Shown here: positions 17,796 through 26,909 of the stretch, in pieces
Layout: every line of letters starts with the position of its first letter
Numbering within the stretch: the first letter of the stretch is position 1
Source: Fidelibacterota bacterium SCGC AAA298-D23
GTDB lineage: Bacteria > Fidelibacterota > Marinisomatia > Marinisomatales > Marinisomataceae
Assembly: GCA_000402655.1 (NCBI GenBank)
Contig: AQSI01000001.1
Span: forward strand, 186,001 to 250,000
Direction of reading: 5' to 3'
DNA: 64,000 nt
Notes under the pieces: generated by a model
What the model was told of the DNA's origin: nothing
The model's input: only the letters and a program-made list of their open reading frames with translations
The model's database searches: none
Made by a program: the position numbers and the translations under genes

Positions 17796-18988
17796 TTGTC
17801 GAGCGGTATTTCTTCAAACATAACACCAATATCTTTTAATCTTTTAATAAGAACATTTCCAAGACCAACAGAGGGGGTTAAAAGACCACCAAGGTTTTCG
17901 CCACCAGGAAGGTCAGCTGGGTTTTCAACTGCTAAACATAGCGCGCTTTCACAAGCCATTCTTGATGTCATTTTATAACCAGGATCACCGCTTGAAGAAA
18001 CAGAAAAAGCACGAAAACCATTGCTTGTTTCTACCAGGAATCTGCTCTTAAAAAAACCAGAGTCCATTGCTTTCTGAGAAGGTCCTTCGCCGGGCTTTCT
18101 AAAAAGTCCCCTTAATAATTTACGCAGTGGAGAGATAATGACTAGACCCATAGCAAGCGTCATGAGAGTTACTTTCCTTGCCGCACCCTTTTTAGAATAA
18201 TACGCCCCTTCTGAATAAAGAAAATCATCTCCATAATATTTACCAATAGATTTAGACAGCGCAGCTGATCTTCTTACAACCCTTGTATTTGGTAGCGCCA
18301 TTACAAAAGGTCCGGTCCAACCACCAAGATGTGGTATTTTTTCTACACTAATTTTATCATTTGTATACTTTTTCTGTCTTTCAGAAACAGAGTTTTTTGG
18401 ATTTAAAGAAAATTTTCCTAGACCTCCTTTAGCCAGCTTAGCATCCATTGATGAAAACATTGTTTCCATTGTGCCCCCAGAAGCTTCACCTTTCCAAGCT
18501 TGAAAACACTGCACTTTTTTAACCTCTCCGTCAACTTGGTTTACAGAATAAAAAACCCCAATGTCGGAAGGGGCAGAGTCAAACCCACAAGCGTTTATAA
18601 TTCTAATGCCTTTATCAGTAGCTGCTTGGTGGTGTTTGTCAATCATGTCTTTAATCCAAAAACTTTCACCCGTTATATCAACATAATGACAACCGTTTTT
18701 AATACAAGCTTCTAAAAGTTCAGATCCATATTTGTGATACGGTCCAACAGTTGAAAGCACAACCTCTGTTTCTTTGCACATGGAATTCAAAGCTTCAACG
18801 TCAAAGGCATCTGCAATGACTATAGGAAAAGGAAGGCCATGTCTATTTTTAATTCTTTCCAGCTTTTCTGCGCTTCTGCCAGCAATTGCCATTGGAATAT
18901 CAGAATATCTTTCAGACATAAACTTTGCACACAACTCACCAGTAAACCCGGTAGCACCAAAGATTATTATTTTATATTTTTTGCTCAT
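17792..18988 (-). CDS. Saccharopine dehydrogenase-like NAD(P)-binding oxidoreductase
   Basis: 398 residues. The Rossmann fold at the N-terminus has GATGFTGELCAKF and later LSTVGPYHKYGSELLEAC, HYVDITGESFWIKDMID and NACGFDSAPSDIGVF, the hallmark set of the saccharopine dehydrogenase-like/trans-acting enoyl reductase family. Members in mycobacteria act in polyketide lipid synthesis; vertebrate SCCPDH is on lipid droplets. A hydrophobic stretch near residues 270-285 (TLMTLAMGLVIISPL) could contact membrane. It overlaps ppdK by four bases on the same strand, so it is the second gene of a ppdK operon. Reaction unknown. Confidence 0.82.
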   Translation of the reverse strand: MSKKYKIIIFGATGFTGELCAKFMSERYSDIPMAIAGRSAEKLERIKNRHGLPFPIVIADAFDVEALNSMCKETEVVLSTVGPYHKYGSELLEACIKNGCHYVDITGESFWIKDMIDKHHQAATDKGIRIINACGFDSAPSDIGVFYSVNQVDGEVKKVQCFQAWKGEASGGTMETMFSSMDAKLAKGGLGKFSLNPKNSVSERQKKYTNDKISVEKIPHLGGWTGPFVMALPNTRVVRRSAALSKSIGKYYGDDFLYSEGAYYSKKGAARKVTLMTLAMGLVIISPLRKLLRGLFRKPGEGPSQKAMDSGFFKSRFLVETSNGFRAFSVSSSGDPGYKMTSRMACESALCLAVENPADLPGGENLGGLLTPSVGLGNVLIKRLKDIGVMFEEIPLDN

Positions 18989-21657
18989 AGTTCCACTTGT
19001 GCTGCAGCTAGTCTTGCAACAGGTACACGATAAGGAGAACAGCTAACATAATCAAGACCCAATATTTTACAAAATTCAATACTGTTTGGTTCTCCACCAT
19101 GCTCTCCACATATACCAATTGAGATTTTATTTTTAGTAGCGCGCGCGTCTTTTACAGCAATTTTCATGAGTTTTCCAACCCCCTTGCGATCTATTTGCTC
19201 AAATGGGTCTGCAAGCATAATTTCCTCATTGAAATAGTGAGGGAAAAAGGTTCCAGTATCATCTCTGCTAAAACCGAAAGTTGTTTGAGTTAGGTCGTTA
19301 GTGCCAAAGCTAAAAAAGTCAGCTTCTTCAGCAATCTTTGCAGCTACAAGACAAGCGCGTGGAACCTCGATCATAGTGCCAATTTTGAAATTTATGTTTA
19401 AATCGTTTTTGGCAAGAATCTCGTTTTTGACAGCAAGAATAATTTCTTTTTGATTTAAAAATTCGGCTAAATTAGAAACAAGAGGAATCATTAACTCTAC
19501 CTTTGGATTATTACCCTCTTTTTTTAGTTTTACAGCAGCGCCGATGATAGCACGAGCTTGCATAGAAGTAATTTCTGGATAAGAAATACCAAGACGACAA
19601 CCTCTATGGCCCAACATAGGGTTGGCCTCTTTTAACGAATCAACTCTTTCTTCAACGGCTTTCAACGGTAGGCCCATATCGTTTGCTAGTTTTCTCATTT
19701 CTTTACCGTGAATATTGATAAACTCGTGAAGAGGTGGATCTAAAAGCCTTACAGTCACAGGCATTCCGTCCATTTTTTTTAGTATTTTGTAAAAGTCTTT
19801 TGTCTGAAAAGGAAGAAGGTTGTTCAGATAAGAGTTTCGACTCTCCTTGTCTTCGGCTAAAATCATTTTTCTGAATTCATGAACCCTTTTCTCATCAAAA
19901 AACATATGCTCAGTTCTACAAAGGCCAACACCCTCTGCACCAAAACCAAGCGCTTTTTCACAATCATCCGGAGTATCAGCGTTTGTTCTAATTTTTAGTT
20001 TTCTTATCTTGTCAGCCCATGATAACAGCAGGCTTAGTGGACCTGTATTATTTAAAGGGTTCTGAAACAATCTCATCTTACCAAGGTAAATGTCTCCAGA
20101 TGAGCCATTGAGAGTTATGTGATCCCCTTCTTTTATTTTTTTATCTCCTATTTTCGCAAACATGTGGCTCTTATCAATAGTTAAGTCTTGACACCCAACA
20201 ACACAGCTTTTACCCCACCCTCTAGCAACCAAAGCTGCGTGGCTTGTTAAACCACCCCTGGAGGTTAGAATTCCTTCAGAGTAGTGCATTCCATGTATAT
20301 CTTCAGGAGATGTTTCTTCTCGCACAAGAATAACCTTTTTGTTTTTCTTACCTAATTCTTCAGCTCTTTCTGCAGTAAAAACGGCAATACCACAAGATGC
20401 GCCGGGACCAGCAGGCAAGCCGAGCGAAATAGGTAGGTTATTTTCAACGTCTTTAGGGTCAATGTTTTTCAAAAGGCTTTCATATATCTGGTGTGGTCTA
20501 ACCCTACTTACAGCCACTTCCTTTGTTATAAGCTTTTCCTTGACCATGTCAGTTGCAATCTTTATTGCAGCAATACCAGTTCTTTTTCCTCTTCTTGTCT
20601 GCAGCATCCAAAGCTTTTTTTCTTGAATTGTAAATTCAATATCTTGCATATCATCAAAGTGGTTTTCGAGCTTTTTTCTTACACCGTCTAACTCCTTGAA
20701 GGCTTCTGGCATGGCAACAGATAATGAGTTTTTGCTATTACCGGCGACTGGGTGAGGAGTCCTAATACCAGCAACAACATCTTCCCCTTGGGCATTTGGT
20801 AACCACTCTCCAAAAAAAATATTTTCTCCAGTTGAAGGGTTTCTTGTAAAAGCGACGCCTGTTCCACAATCTTTTCCAAGATTTCCAAAAACCATAGCTT
20901 GTACATTAACAGCTGTGCCCATAGAAGAGGATATTTTTTCAAAACTCCTATATTCTTTAGCTCTTTTTCCATTCCAGCTCTCAAAGACAGCAGCAATGGC
21001 TCCATACAGTTGCTCATAGTGGTCGTCAGGAAAAGGAACTCCAAACTCTTTCTCAACCATTCCTAAATACTTATTAGATAAAGCCTTCCAGTCTTTTGCC
21101 TTCATGTTGGAATCATTTTTATAGCCTTTATATTTTTTAACAGATTCTAGTTCTTTTTCCATGAGTTCTCTTATCGACTGAGTTGATTTATTTAGCCCGA
21201 GTGCTTTTTCCATTACAACATCGGCATACATCATGATTAGTCTTCGGTAACTATCATAAACAAAACCTTCATTTTTACTCATTTTGATCATGTGGGGAAT
21301 AGTTTTTGAAGTAAGTCCTATATTAAGTATTGTTTCCATCATTCCTGGCATAGAAACAGGAGCCCCGGATCTAACAGATAGAAGAAGCGGGTTTGATCCA
21401 CCAAACATTTTTCCAATAACGCCCTCTGTTTTAGATATATTTTTCTTAATGTTATTTTTTAAAACAACAGATAGCGATTTAGCTTTTAAGTAGTCAGAAC
21501 AAAGGCTTGTAGACAAAGTAAAACCCGGAGGAACCGGAAGACCAAGCTTACACATCTCTGCTATATTAGCTCCTTTTCCGCCTAAAATATTTACCATGTT
21601 TTGGTCTCCATCTGTTTGGAGCTGAGAGAAAAAATATATTTTTTGTTTATTGTTCAT
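18985..21657 (-). CDS. ppdK: Pyruvate, phosphate dikinase
   Basis: 890 residues, the standard PPDK length. It interconverts pyruvate, ATP and Pi with PEP, AMP and PPi. The N-terminal ATP-grasp domain begins LGGKGANIAEMCKLGLPVPPGF and contains VRSGAPVSMPGMMETILN. The swivelling phosphohistidine domain has the catalytic His near residue 473 in SRGGLTSHAALVARGWG. The C-terminal PEP/pyruvate TIM barrel has GFGAEGVGLCRTEHMFF and ends with FSFGTNDLTQTTFGFSRDD and GICGEHGGEP. It makes or consumes PPi, which is notable because a membrane pyrophosphatase is encoded in the same window. First gene of a two-gene operon. Confidence 0.97.
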   Translation of the reverse strand: MNNKQKIYFFSQLQTDGDQNMVNILGGKGANIAEMCKLGLPVPPGFTLSTSLCSDYLKAKSLSVVLKNNIKKNISKTEGVIGKMFGGSNPLLLSVRSGAPVSMPGMMETILNIGLTSKTIPHMIKMSKNEGFVYDSYRRLIMMYADVVMEKALGLNKSTQSIRELMEKELESVKKYKGYKNDSNMKAKDWKALSNKYLGMVEKEFGVPFPDDHYEQLYGAIAAVFESWNGKRAKEYRSFEKISSSMGTAVNVQAMVFGNLGKDCGTGVAFTRNPSTGENIFFGEWLPNAQGEDVVAGIRTPHPVAGNSKNSLSVAMPEAFKELDGVRKKLENHFDDMQDIEFTIQEKKLWMLQTRRGKRTGIAAIKIATDMVKEKLITKEVAVSRVRPHQIYESLLKNIDPKDVENNLPISLGLPAGPGASCGIAVFTAERAEELGKKNKKVILVREETSPEDIHGMHYSEGILTSRGGLTSHAALVARGWGKSCVVGCQDLTIDKSHMFAKIGDKKIKEGDHITLNGSSGDIYLGKMRLFQNPLNNTGPLSLLLSWADKIRKLKIRTNADTPDDCEKALGFGAEGVGLCRTEHMFFDEKRVHEFRKMILAEDKESRNSYLNNLLPFQTKDFYKILKKMDGMPVTVRLLDPPLHEFINIHGKEMRKLANDMGLPLKAVEERVDSLKEANPMLGHRGCRLGISYPEITSMQARAIIGAAVKLKKEGNNPKVELMIPLVSNLAEFLNQKEIILAVKNEILAKNDLNINFKIGTMIEVPRACLVAAKIAEEADFFSFGTNDLTQTTFGFSRDDTGTFFPHYFNEEIMLADPFEQIDRKGVGKLMKIAVKDARATKNKISIGICGEHGGEPNSIEFCKILGLDYVSCSPYRVPVARLAAAQVEL

Positions 21658-21719
21658 TTTGAATACATTTAAAATGATTTATAAAAAACCCTTTGGGTGA
21701 AACAATTTAAGGAGTGACC

Positions 21720-22841
21720 GTGAAAAAAACATTTATATTATTAGCAGCTTTAATTATTGCTTCATGTTCTGGTGAAATATATGAGGACGAACTAAAAATC
21801 GGAGAGGACAGCTTGGCATATGTTGGGGATACAAACAAGCTTTTTTCTGGAGACGTTCTGGATAAGTATGGAGAAAAACTAGGAACATACAAAAAAGGCA
21901 TAAAGGACGGAGCGTGGACTGAAATTGATTATAAAAACGGTACAAGAAAAAAGGCTAACTACATCAAAGGCGTTCCGGATGGAGAACAAATAACATATGT
22001 TTTCCCCGGACCAATGGACAACAATAAAAGGCTAGAATATATTAATTATGAAGAAGGCAATCCGGTTGGTACGTGGACGCAGTGGAGTAGAGACAACGAA
22101 AACAGGCTTAGAAAAACTGGAGAAATCATTTTTGAAGCAGGCACAGGAAGGTGGAGAGAATGGGACCCTAATACGCTTGTTGTTATAAGGGCAGGAGACT
22201 ATGAAAATTGGGAAAGAAGCGGTCTTTGGAAAAGCTGGGATCCACAAGAAGTTTTAGTTAGTGAAGGAGAATATGTTCAAGGCAAAAAGGCAGGTAAATG
22301 GACTTGGTACAAAGACGGAGAAGATAAAGGTTGGCAAGAAAACTATAATAATGGCGTCTTAAACGGCAAATTTAATAACCTGTCTCCATATGCAGACATC
22401 CGAGGGGTTGGTGCTTATAGTGATGGCATAAAAACAGGAGATTGGGAAGAATATTACAGCAGTATTGACGGATCTTTAGAGCGCTCTCAAACGGGTTCAT
22501 ACCAGTTCGGAAAAAAAGTTGGTATATGGTCTTTATATGCAAAAAACGGACGAAGAGTAGCAGAGGGTACGTACAGAGATGACGTTAAAGAAGGAGAGTG
22601 GACAGAAGGACCTGACATTGACTTTGGATCTAGGTTTTTTGGAAGAGGAACTTACTCTAATAATGAAAAAAACGGCAGCTGGAGGTACGTTGCTCCAAGA
22701 CAAAACCCAACTATTGAGGGGTTTTTTGCAGATGGAGAGCCTTCAGGCGAATGGAAAGTTATTTATAATAAGAAGACCTATAAAGGCAGCTTAAACGACT
22801 TAAAAAAACAGATTCCAAAACTAAACGAATTCTCTTTTTAA
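21720..22841 (+). CDS. MORN-like repeat lipoprotein
   Basis: Starts at GTG 21720, spaced five bases from AAGGAG; the in-frame GTG at 21714 overlaps that ribosome binding site and is less likely. 373 residues. The signal ends in a lipobox (ALIIASC), so the mature protein is probably lipidated at Cys16-17 and exported. The body is about ten repeats of the form G-x-Y-x-x-G-x-K-x-G-x-W-x-x-(Y/W), for example GTYKKGIKDGAWTE, GEYVQGKKAGKWTWY and GTYRDDVKEGEWTE, as in MORN/YwqK-type beta-hairpin repeats. These repeats usually mediate protein or membrane contacts. Function unknown. It stands alone, divergent from ppdK. Confidence 0.75.
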   Translation: MKKTFILLAALIIASCSGEIYEDELKIGEDSLAYVGDTNKLFSGDVLDKYGEKLGTYKKGIKDGAWTEIDYKNGTRKKANYIKGVPDGEQITYVFPGPMDNNKRLEYINYEEGNPVGTWTQWSRDNENRLRKTGEIIFEAGTGRWREWDPNTLVVIRAGDYENWERSGLWKSWDPQEVLVSEGEYVQGKKAGKWTWYKDGEDKGWQENYNNGVLNGKFNNLSPYADIRGVGAYSDGIKTGDWEEYYSSIDGSLERSQTGSYQFGKKVGIWSLYAKNGRRVAEGTYRDDVKEGEWTEGPDIDFGSRFFGRGTYSNNEKNGSWRYVAPRQNPTIEGFFADGEPSGEWKVIYNKKTYKGSLNDLKKQIPKLNEFSF

Positions 22842-22959
22842 GGCTAATTATAACCCCATCAAATTTTTTTACACTGTCAGATATTTGATAAATTAATAGT
22901 TATATCCAATTTGTCTTTATATTTATGTAAATGAGTTTTAAAATTAGCATCACCAAAAT
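22842..22959. promoter_or_regulatory. Upstream region of the sdh operon
   Basis: 118-base AT-rich gap between the MORN lipoprotein and sdhC. It must carry the promoter of the sdhCAB-FAH operon, since the upstream gene is unrelated. I see AT-rich hexamers (TTGATA near 22886, TATATC and TATATT further on) but no pair with good spacing, and no convincing terminator hairpin. Confidence 0.35.
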
Positions 22960-23619
22960 ATGTCAATAATAAAACTACTTACTTCGTCTGTTGGAAGAAA
23001 AATTCTGATGGCCATAACTGGGCTTTTGTTAGCCTTCTTTATGGCTTTCCATCTATTTGGAAACTTGTTTCTGTTTGTTGGAGAAGACGCTTTCAACGCC
23101 TATGTAGAAAAACTACATCAATTAGGTTTTTTAATTAGAATAGCAGAATTTTTTCTTGTCCTGTTTGTTGGTAGTCATGCATATAGCGGGACACTTCTTT
23201 GGATAAAGAATAGAAAAGCAAAAAAAGTAGTTTCTTCGTATAGCAAAGTAAATACATCAAGTGCGGCAAGGTCTGCTGCATTTACAGGAAGCATCGTTTT
23301 TATTTTTCTTGCTACGCACTGGTCAACATTTTGGTATAAATTTAATTTTGATCTCCAAGGTATGAGTTACTATTATGTTGTGACAGAAAGTTCAGTTGGT
23401 TTTGGCAGTCCTGCTGTATCAATATTCTACATCATAGCGATTGCACTTTTAGGCTATCACCTTAAACACGGAATTACATCTGCAGGACAAACACTTGGAA
23501 TAGTTGGAACCAAATATGAAAAAATATATAATAATTTTTCAGCAATTTTTTGGTTTTGGATTCCACTTGGGTTTATTTCAATACCGGTCTGGTTCGGTTT
23601 CTTAGTGAGGGTTATATGA
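22960..23619 (+). CDS. sdhC: Succinate dehydrogenase/fumarate reductase cytochrome b558 subunit
   Basis: 219 residues with five predicted membrane helices, matching the single-subunit diheme cytochrome b558 family of Bacteroidetes, Chlorobi and delta-proteobacterial enzymes. Candidate heme-ligand histidines occur in AFHLFGNLFLF, VGSHAYSG, LATHWSTFW and LGYHLKHG. The start MSIIKLLTSSVGRKILMAITGLLL is typical. It anchors SdhAB and passes electrons to menaquinone or ubiquinone. The stop overlaps sdhA by four bases (ATGA). Direction of catalysis (succinate oxidation or fumarate reduction) cannot be told from sequence. Confidence 0.93.
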   Translation: MSIIKLLTSSVGRKILMAITGLLLAFFMAFHLFGNLFLFVGEDAFNAYVEKLHQLGFLIRIAEFFLVLFVGSHAYSGTLLWIKNRKAKKVVSSYSKVNTSSAARSAAFTGSIVFIFLATHWSTFWYKFNFDLQGMSYYYVVTESSVGFGSPAVSIFYIIAIALLGYHLKHGITSAGQTLGIVGTKYEKIYNNFSAIFWFWIPLGFISIPVWFGFLVRVI

Positions 23620-25538
23620 CAGAATTTAACTTATTTTCAAAAGCACCAAACGGTGAGCTTCACACAAAGTGGGAAGAGTATAAAAAAAGGCTTAAAAAGC
23701 TTGCCCCAGAGGATGCAAATAAATATAAGGTAATAGTTATTGGAACAGGCCTTGCGGGCGCATCAGCCTCTGCAACGTTAGCAGAACATGGGTTTAATGT
23801 TCATGCTTTTTCCTTTCACGAGTCACCAAGAAGAGCACACAGTATAGCTGCACAAGGTGGAATAAATGCTGCAAAGAACTATAAAAGTGATGGTGACAGT
23901 GTGATGAGACTATTTTATGATACCATTAAAGGAGGAGACTTTAGATCTAGAGAAGAAAATGTTTATAGATTAGCAGAAATAAGTAAAAATATTATTGATC
24001 AGTGCGTTGCACAGGGGGTTCCTTTTGCTAGAGAATATGGGGGACTTTTAGATAATAGATCTTTTGGTGGTGTTCAAGTTTCAAGGACTTTTTATGCAAG
24101 AGGGCAAACAGGTCAACAGCTATTGCTTGGTGCATATTCAGCATTAAGCAGACAAATGGAAAAAAAGAAAGTGGTTTTCTATCCAAGGCATGACATGTTA
24201 GATGTTGTTCTTGTTGACGAGAAAGCAAAAGGAATCGTCACCAGAAATCTTGTAAACGGTAAAATTGAAACACACAGCGCAGATATTGTTATTTTAGCAA
24301 CTGGGGGATATTCTAACGTTTATTATTTGTCTACAAATGCAATGGCAAGTAACGTGACAGCAAACTGGAGGGCGCATAGAAAAGGAGCGCTTTTTGCAAA
24401 CCCTAGCTTTACACAAATTCATCCAACATGTATTCCGGTTAAAAATGATTTTCAATCAAAACTAACTTTAATGAGCGAAAGCTTAAGAAATGATGGAAGG
24501 GTTTGGGTGCCAAAAAAGAAAAATGACCAAAGAAAACCGACTGAAATTCCTGAAGAAGAAAGAGACTATTACTTAGAGAGAATCTATCCAGCCTTTGGAA
24601 ATTTGGTTCCAAGAGATGTTGCAAGTAGAAGAGCTAAAGAGGTTTGTGATGAGGGAAGGGGAATAGGTCCCACAGGCTTTGCAGTATATCTAGATTTTCA
24701 AAAAGCTATCAAGGAAAAAGGCGAAGATTTTATCAGAGAAAAATACGGAAATTTATTTGATATGTATCAAAATATCACAAATGAAAACCCATATGAAACA
24801 CCAATGAAAATTTATCCAGCTGTTCACTATACAATGGGTGGACTTTGGGTCGATTACAATTTAATGACAACCGTCAAAGGACTATTTTCAATAGGAGAAA
24901 GCAATTTTTCAGATCATGGAGCCAACAGGTTGGGTGCCAGCGCATTAATGCAAGGCTTAGCAGACGGATATTTTGTTGTTCCTCATACAGCAATGGATTT
25001 TTTAGCCAAAGAAGCACCACTTATGAAAGATATTACAGACAGGCCAGAGTTTAAAGAAGCCAAAGACAAAACCGAAGCTGAGATTAACAGGTTAATGAAG
25101 GTTGAGGGTAAAATGGCAGTTGATGAAGTACATCGAGAATTAGGAAAAATAGTTTGGGATAAAATTGGGATGGCAAGAAATGAAGCTGGATTGAAAGAAG
25201 CATTAGCAGAAATTCCAAAAATAAAAGAAAAGTTTTGGAATGATATTTCGATACCAGGAAGCGATAAGGACGTTAACCAGGAGCTAGAGAAAGCTCTAAG
25301 GGTAAAAGACTTTATTGAACTTGCTGAGCTGATGGCATTTGATGCTCTGGATAGAAACGAATCCTGTGGAGCACATTTTAGAGAAGAATATCAAACAGAA
25401 GAAAACGAGGCAGAAAGAAACGATCAAGATTTTAAATATGTAGCAGCTTGGGATTATTCTGAAAACGGTAATCCAGAACTTTTCAGAGAAGAATTAAAAT
25501 ATAGCAACGTGAAACTAAAGACAAGAAGCTACAAATGA
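23616..25538 (+). CDS. sdhA: Succinate dehydrogenase/fumarate reductase flavoprotein subunit
   Basis: I chose ATG 23616 (640 residues, ATGA overlap with sdhC) over 23550, which lies inside sdhC. The FAD-binding VIGTGLAGASASATLAEHG opens the protein. FAD is probably linked covalently through His75 in RRAHSIAAQGGINA. Active-site segments include TQIHPTCI, LVPRDVASR, HYTMGGLWVD and a C-terminal RNESCGAHFREEY. The length and the Q-x-E/HFREE end fit the b558-type (SdhABC) enzymes. It is the catalytic subunit of complex II in the TCA cycle. Confidence 0.96.
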   Translation: MTEFNLFSKAPNGELHTKWEEYKKRLKKLAPEDANKYKVIVIGTGLAGASASATLAEHGFNVHAFSFHESPRRAHSIAAQGGINAAKNYKSDGDSVMRLFYDTIKGGDFRSREENVYRLAEISKNIIDQCVAQGVPFAREYGGLLDNRSFGGVQVSRTFYARGQTGQQLLLGAYSALSRQMEKKKVVFYPRHDMLDVVLVDEKAKGIVTRNLVNGKIETHSADIVILATGGYSNVYYLSTNAMASNVTANWRAHRKGALFANPSFTQIHPTCIPVKNDFQSKLTLMSESLRNDGRVWVPKKKNDQRKPTEIPEEERDYYLERIYPAFGNLVPRDVASRRAKEVCDEGRGIGPTGFAVYLDFQKAIKEKGEDFIREKYGNLFDMYQNITNENPYETPMKIYPAVHYTMGGLWVDYNLMTTVKGLFSIGESNFSDHGANRLGASALMQGLADGYFVVPHTAMDFLAKEAPLMKDITDRPEFKEAKDKTEAEINRLMKVEGKMAVDEVHRELGKIVWDKIGMARNEAGLKEALAEIPKIKEKFWNDISIPGSDKDVNQELEKALRVKDFIELAELMAFDALDRNESCGAHFREEYQTEENEAERNDQDFKYVAAWDYSENGNPELFREELKYSNVKLKTRSYK

Positions 25539-26296
25539 ACGTCAATCTTAAAATATGGAGACAGCGATCTGGTTCAACAAAGGGTGTGCTAAAATCCTAT
25601 AGACTTGAAAACATAGATCCAAACATCTCATTTTTAGAGATGATGGATATCTTAAATATTAAACTTGTTAAAGAAAAAAAAGATCCAGTTACATTTGATC
25701 ATGACTGTCGCGAAGGAATCTGTGGGTCATGTGGCTTTATGATCAATGGAAGGCCACACGGTCCTCAAAAAGCTACCACTGTGTGTCAGCTTCATATGAG
25801 AGCCTTTAATAATGAAGATGATATATTATTAGAGCCTTTTAGAGCAGAATCCTTCCCCGTGATAAAAGATCTTTCTGTTGATAGAAAGGCTTTTGATAGA
25901 ATTATTTCTTCCGGGGGATACATTTCAACAAATACTGGCGAAGCACCTGAAGCCAACTCTATTTCTATTAATAAAGAATATGCTGACGAAGCATTTCTAT
26001 CTTCAGCCTGTATAGGGTGTGGTGCTTGCGTAGCAGCCTGTAAAAATTCATCAGCAATGTTATTTACTTCTGCTAAAGTCTCACACCTCTCTTTATTACC
26101 ACAGGGTCAGAAAGAAGGAAAAGATAGAGTTGCAAAAATGGTTGCAACAATGGATGATGAAGGTTTTGGTTCTTGCACAAACACAGGAGCTTGTTCAGCT
26201 GAGTGTCCAAAGGAAATAGGACAAGTAAATATAGCAAGATTAAACCAAGAATATATATCAAGCTCACTTTCAAGCTTGTTAAAGAAAAAAGAATGA
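25535..26296 (+). CDS. sdhB: Succinate dehydrogenase/fumarate reductase iron-sulfur subunit
   Basis: 253 residues. The N-terminal plant-type ferredoxin domain binds a [2Fe-2S] cluster through CREGICGSCGFMING and a later Cys (TTVCQLH). The C-terminal domain binds [4Fe-4S] and [3Fe-4S] clusters with CIGCGACVAAC and CTNTGACSAECPKEI. It carries electrons from SdhA to the cytochrome b subunit. ATGA overlaps on both sides join it to sdhA and to the following FAH-family gene. Confidence 0.96.
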   Translation: MNVNLKIWRQRSGSTKGVLKSYRLENIDPNISFLEMMDILNIKLVKEKKDPVTFDHDCREGICGSCGFMINGRPHGPQKATTVCQLHMRAFNNEDDILLEPFRAESFPVIKDLSVDRKAFDRIISSGGYISTNTGEAPEANSISINKEYADEAFLSSACIGCGACVAACKNSSAMLFTSAKVSHLSLLPQGQKEGKDRVAKMVATMDDEGFGSCTNTGACSAECPKEIGQVNIARLNQEYISSSLSSLLKKKE

Positions 26297-26907
26297 AAGA
26301 AAATCTAAAAATTGAAAATATTTACTGTGTTGGAAGAAATTTTGAGAAACATGCAAAAGAGCTAGGTAATAAAGTTCCACAAACACCCCTAATATTTCAG
26401 AAATCAACCTCTACTTTAAATACCAAAAACAAAATTGAGATTCCAAAGAATAAAATAATTGAACATGAACTTGAGATAGTTATTTTGATTGGAAAAGATG
26501 GTTCACCAAAGACTCACAAGGAAGCGACCACGTTCATTTCAGGCTTTTCTACAGGCTTAGATTTAACCGATAGAAAACTTCAAGAAGAACTTAAGAAAAA
26601 AGGCTTGCCCTGGTTTCCTGCAAAATCATTTAAAGGATCAGCAGTTTTAGATACAAATTTTATCACACTTGAATGTCCAAAAGAGTTTTTTCTAACAATT
26701 AATCAAAAAACAAAACAGTTGGGGAATTTAAAAGATATGATTTTCTCCTTTGAAAGTATTCTATTACATATATCAAAAATTGTTAATCTAAAAAAAGGAG
26801 ATTTGATATTTACAGGTACTCCAGAAGGTGTTGGCCCACTTGTTAAGGGAGATCAAATTGAAATGGGTTTTAAAGGCTACCCTCCAAAAAAGCTTATTGT
26901 TATTTAG
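26293..26907 (+). CDS. FAH-family protein, possible oxaloacetate tautomerase/acylpyruvase
   Basis: I chose ATG 26293 (204 residues, ATGA overlap with sdhB); the longer frame from 26203 only adds sdhB antiregister codons. It is a one-domain fumarylacetoacetate-hydrolase fold of the FAHD1/YcgM type: IYCVGRNFEKHAKELG, IIEHELEIVILIG with the metal-binding acidic residues, FSTGLDLTDRKLQEELKKKG, PWFPAKSFKGSAV, and GDLIFTGTPEGVGPL. Enzymes of this class act as acylpyruvases, oxaloacetate decarboxylases or oxaloacetate keto-enol tautomerases. Its place as fourth gene of the sdh operon supports the last activity, since enol-oxaloacetate inhibits succinate dehydrogenase. That role is inference. Confidence 0.85.
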   Translation: MKENLKIENIYCVGRNFEKHAKELGNKVPQTPLIFQKSTSTLNTKNKIEIPKNKIIEHELEIVILIGKDGSPKTHKEATTFISGFSTGLDLTDRKLQEELKKKGLPWFPAKSFKGSAVLDTNFITLECPKEFFLTINQKTKQLGNLKDMIFSFESILLHISKIVNLKKGDLIFTGTPEGVGPLVKGDQIEMGFKGYPPKKLIVI

Positions 26908-26909
26908 AA

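Noticed and set aside
20688..21056. A 122-codon frame on the minus strand overlapping ppdK
   Set aside because: It is another frame of the same strand within ppdK, without family resemblance.
23550..23615. Longer start for sdhA inside sdhC
   Set aside because: The ATGA junction at 23616 gives the expected SdhA N-terminus and the same coupling as the following genes.
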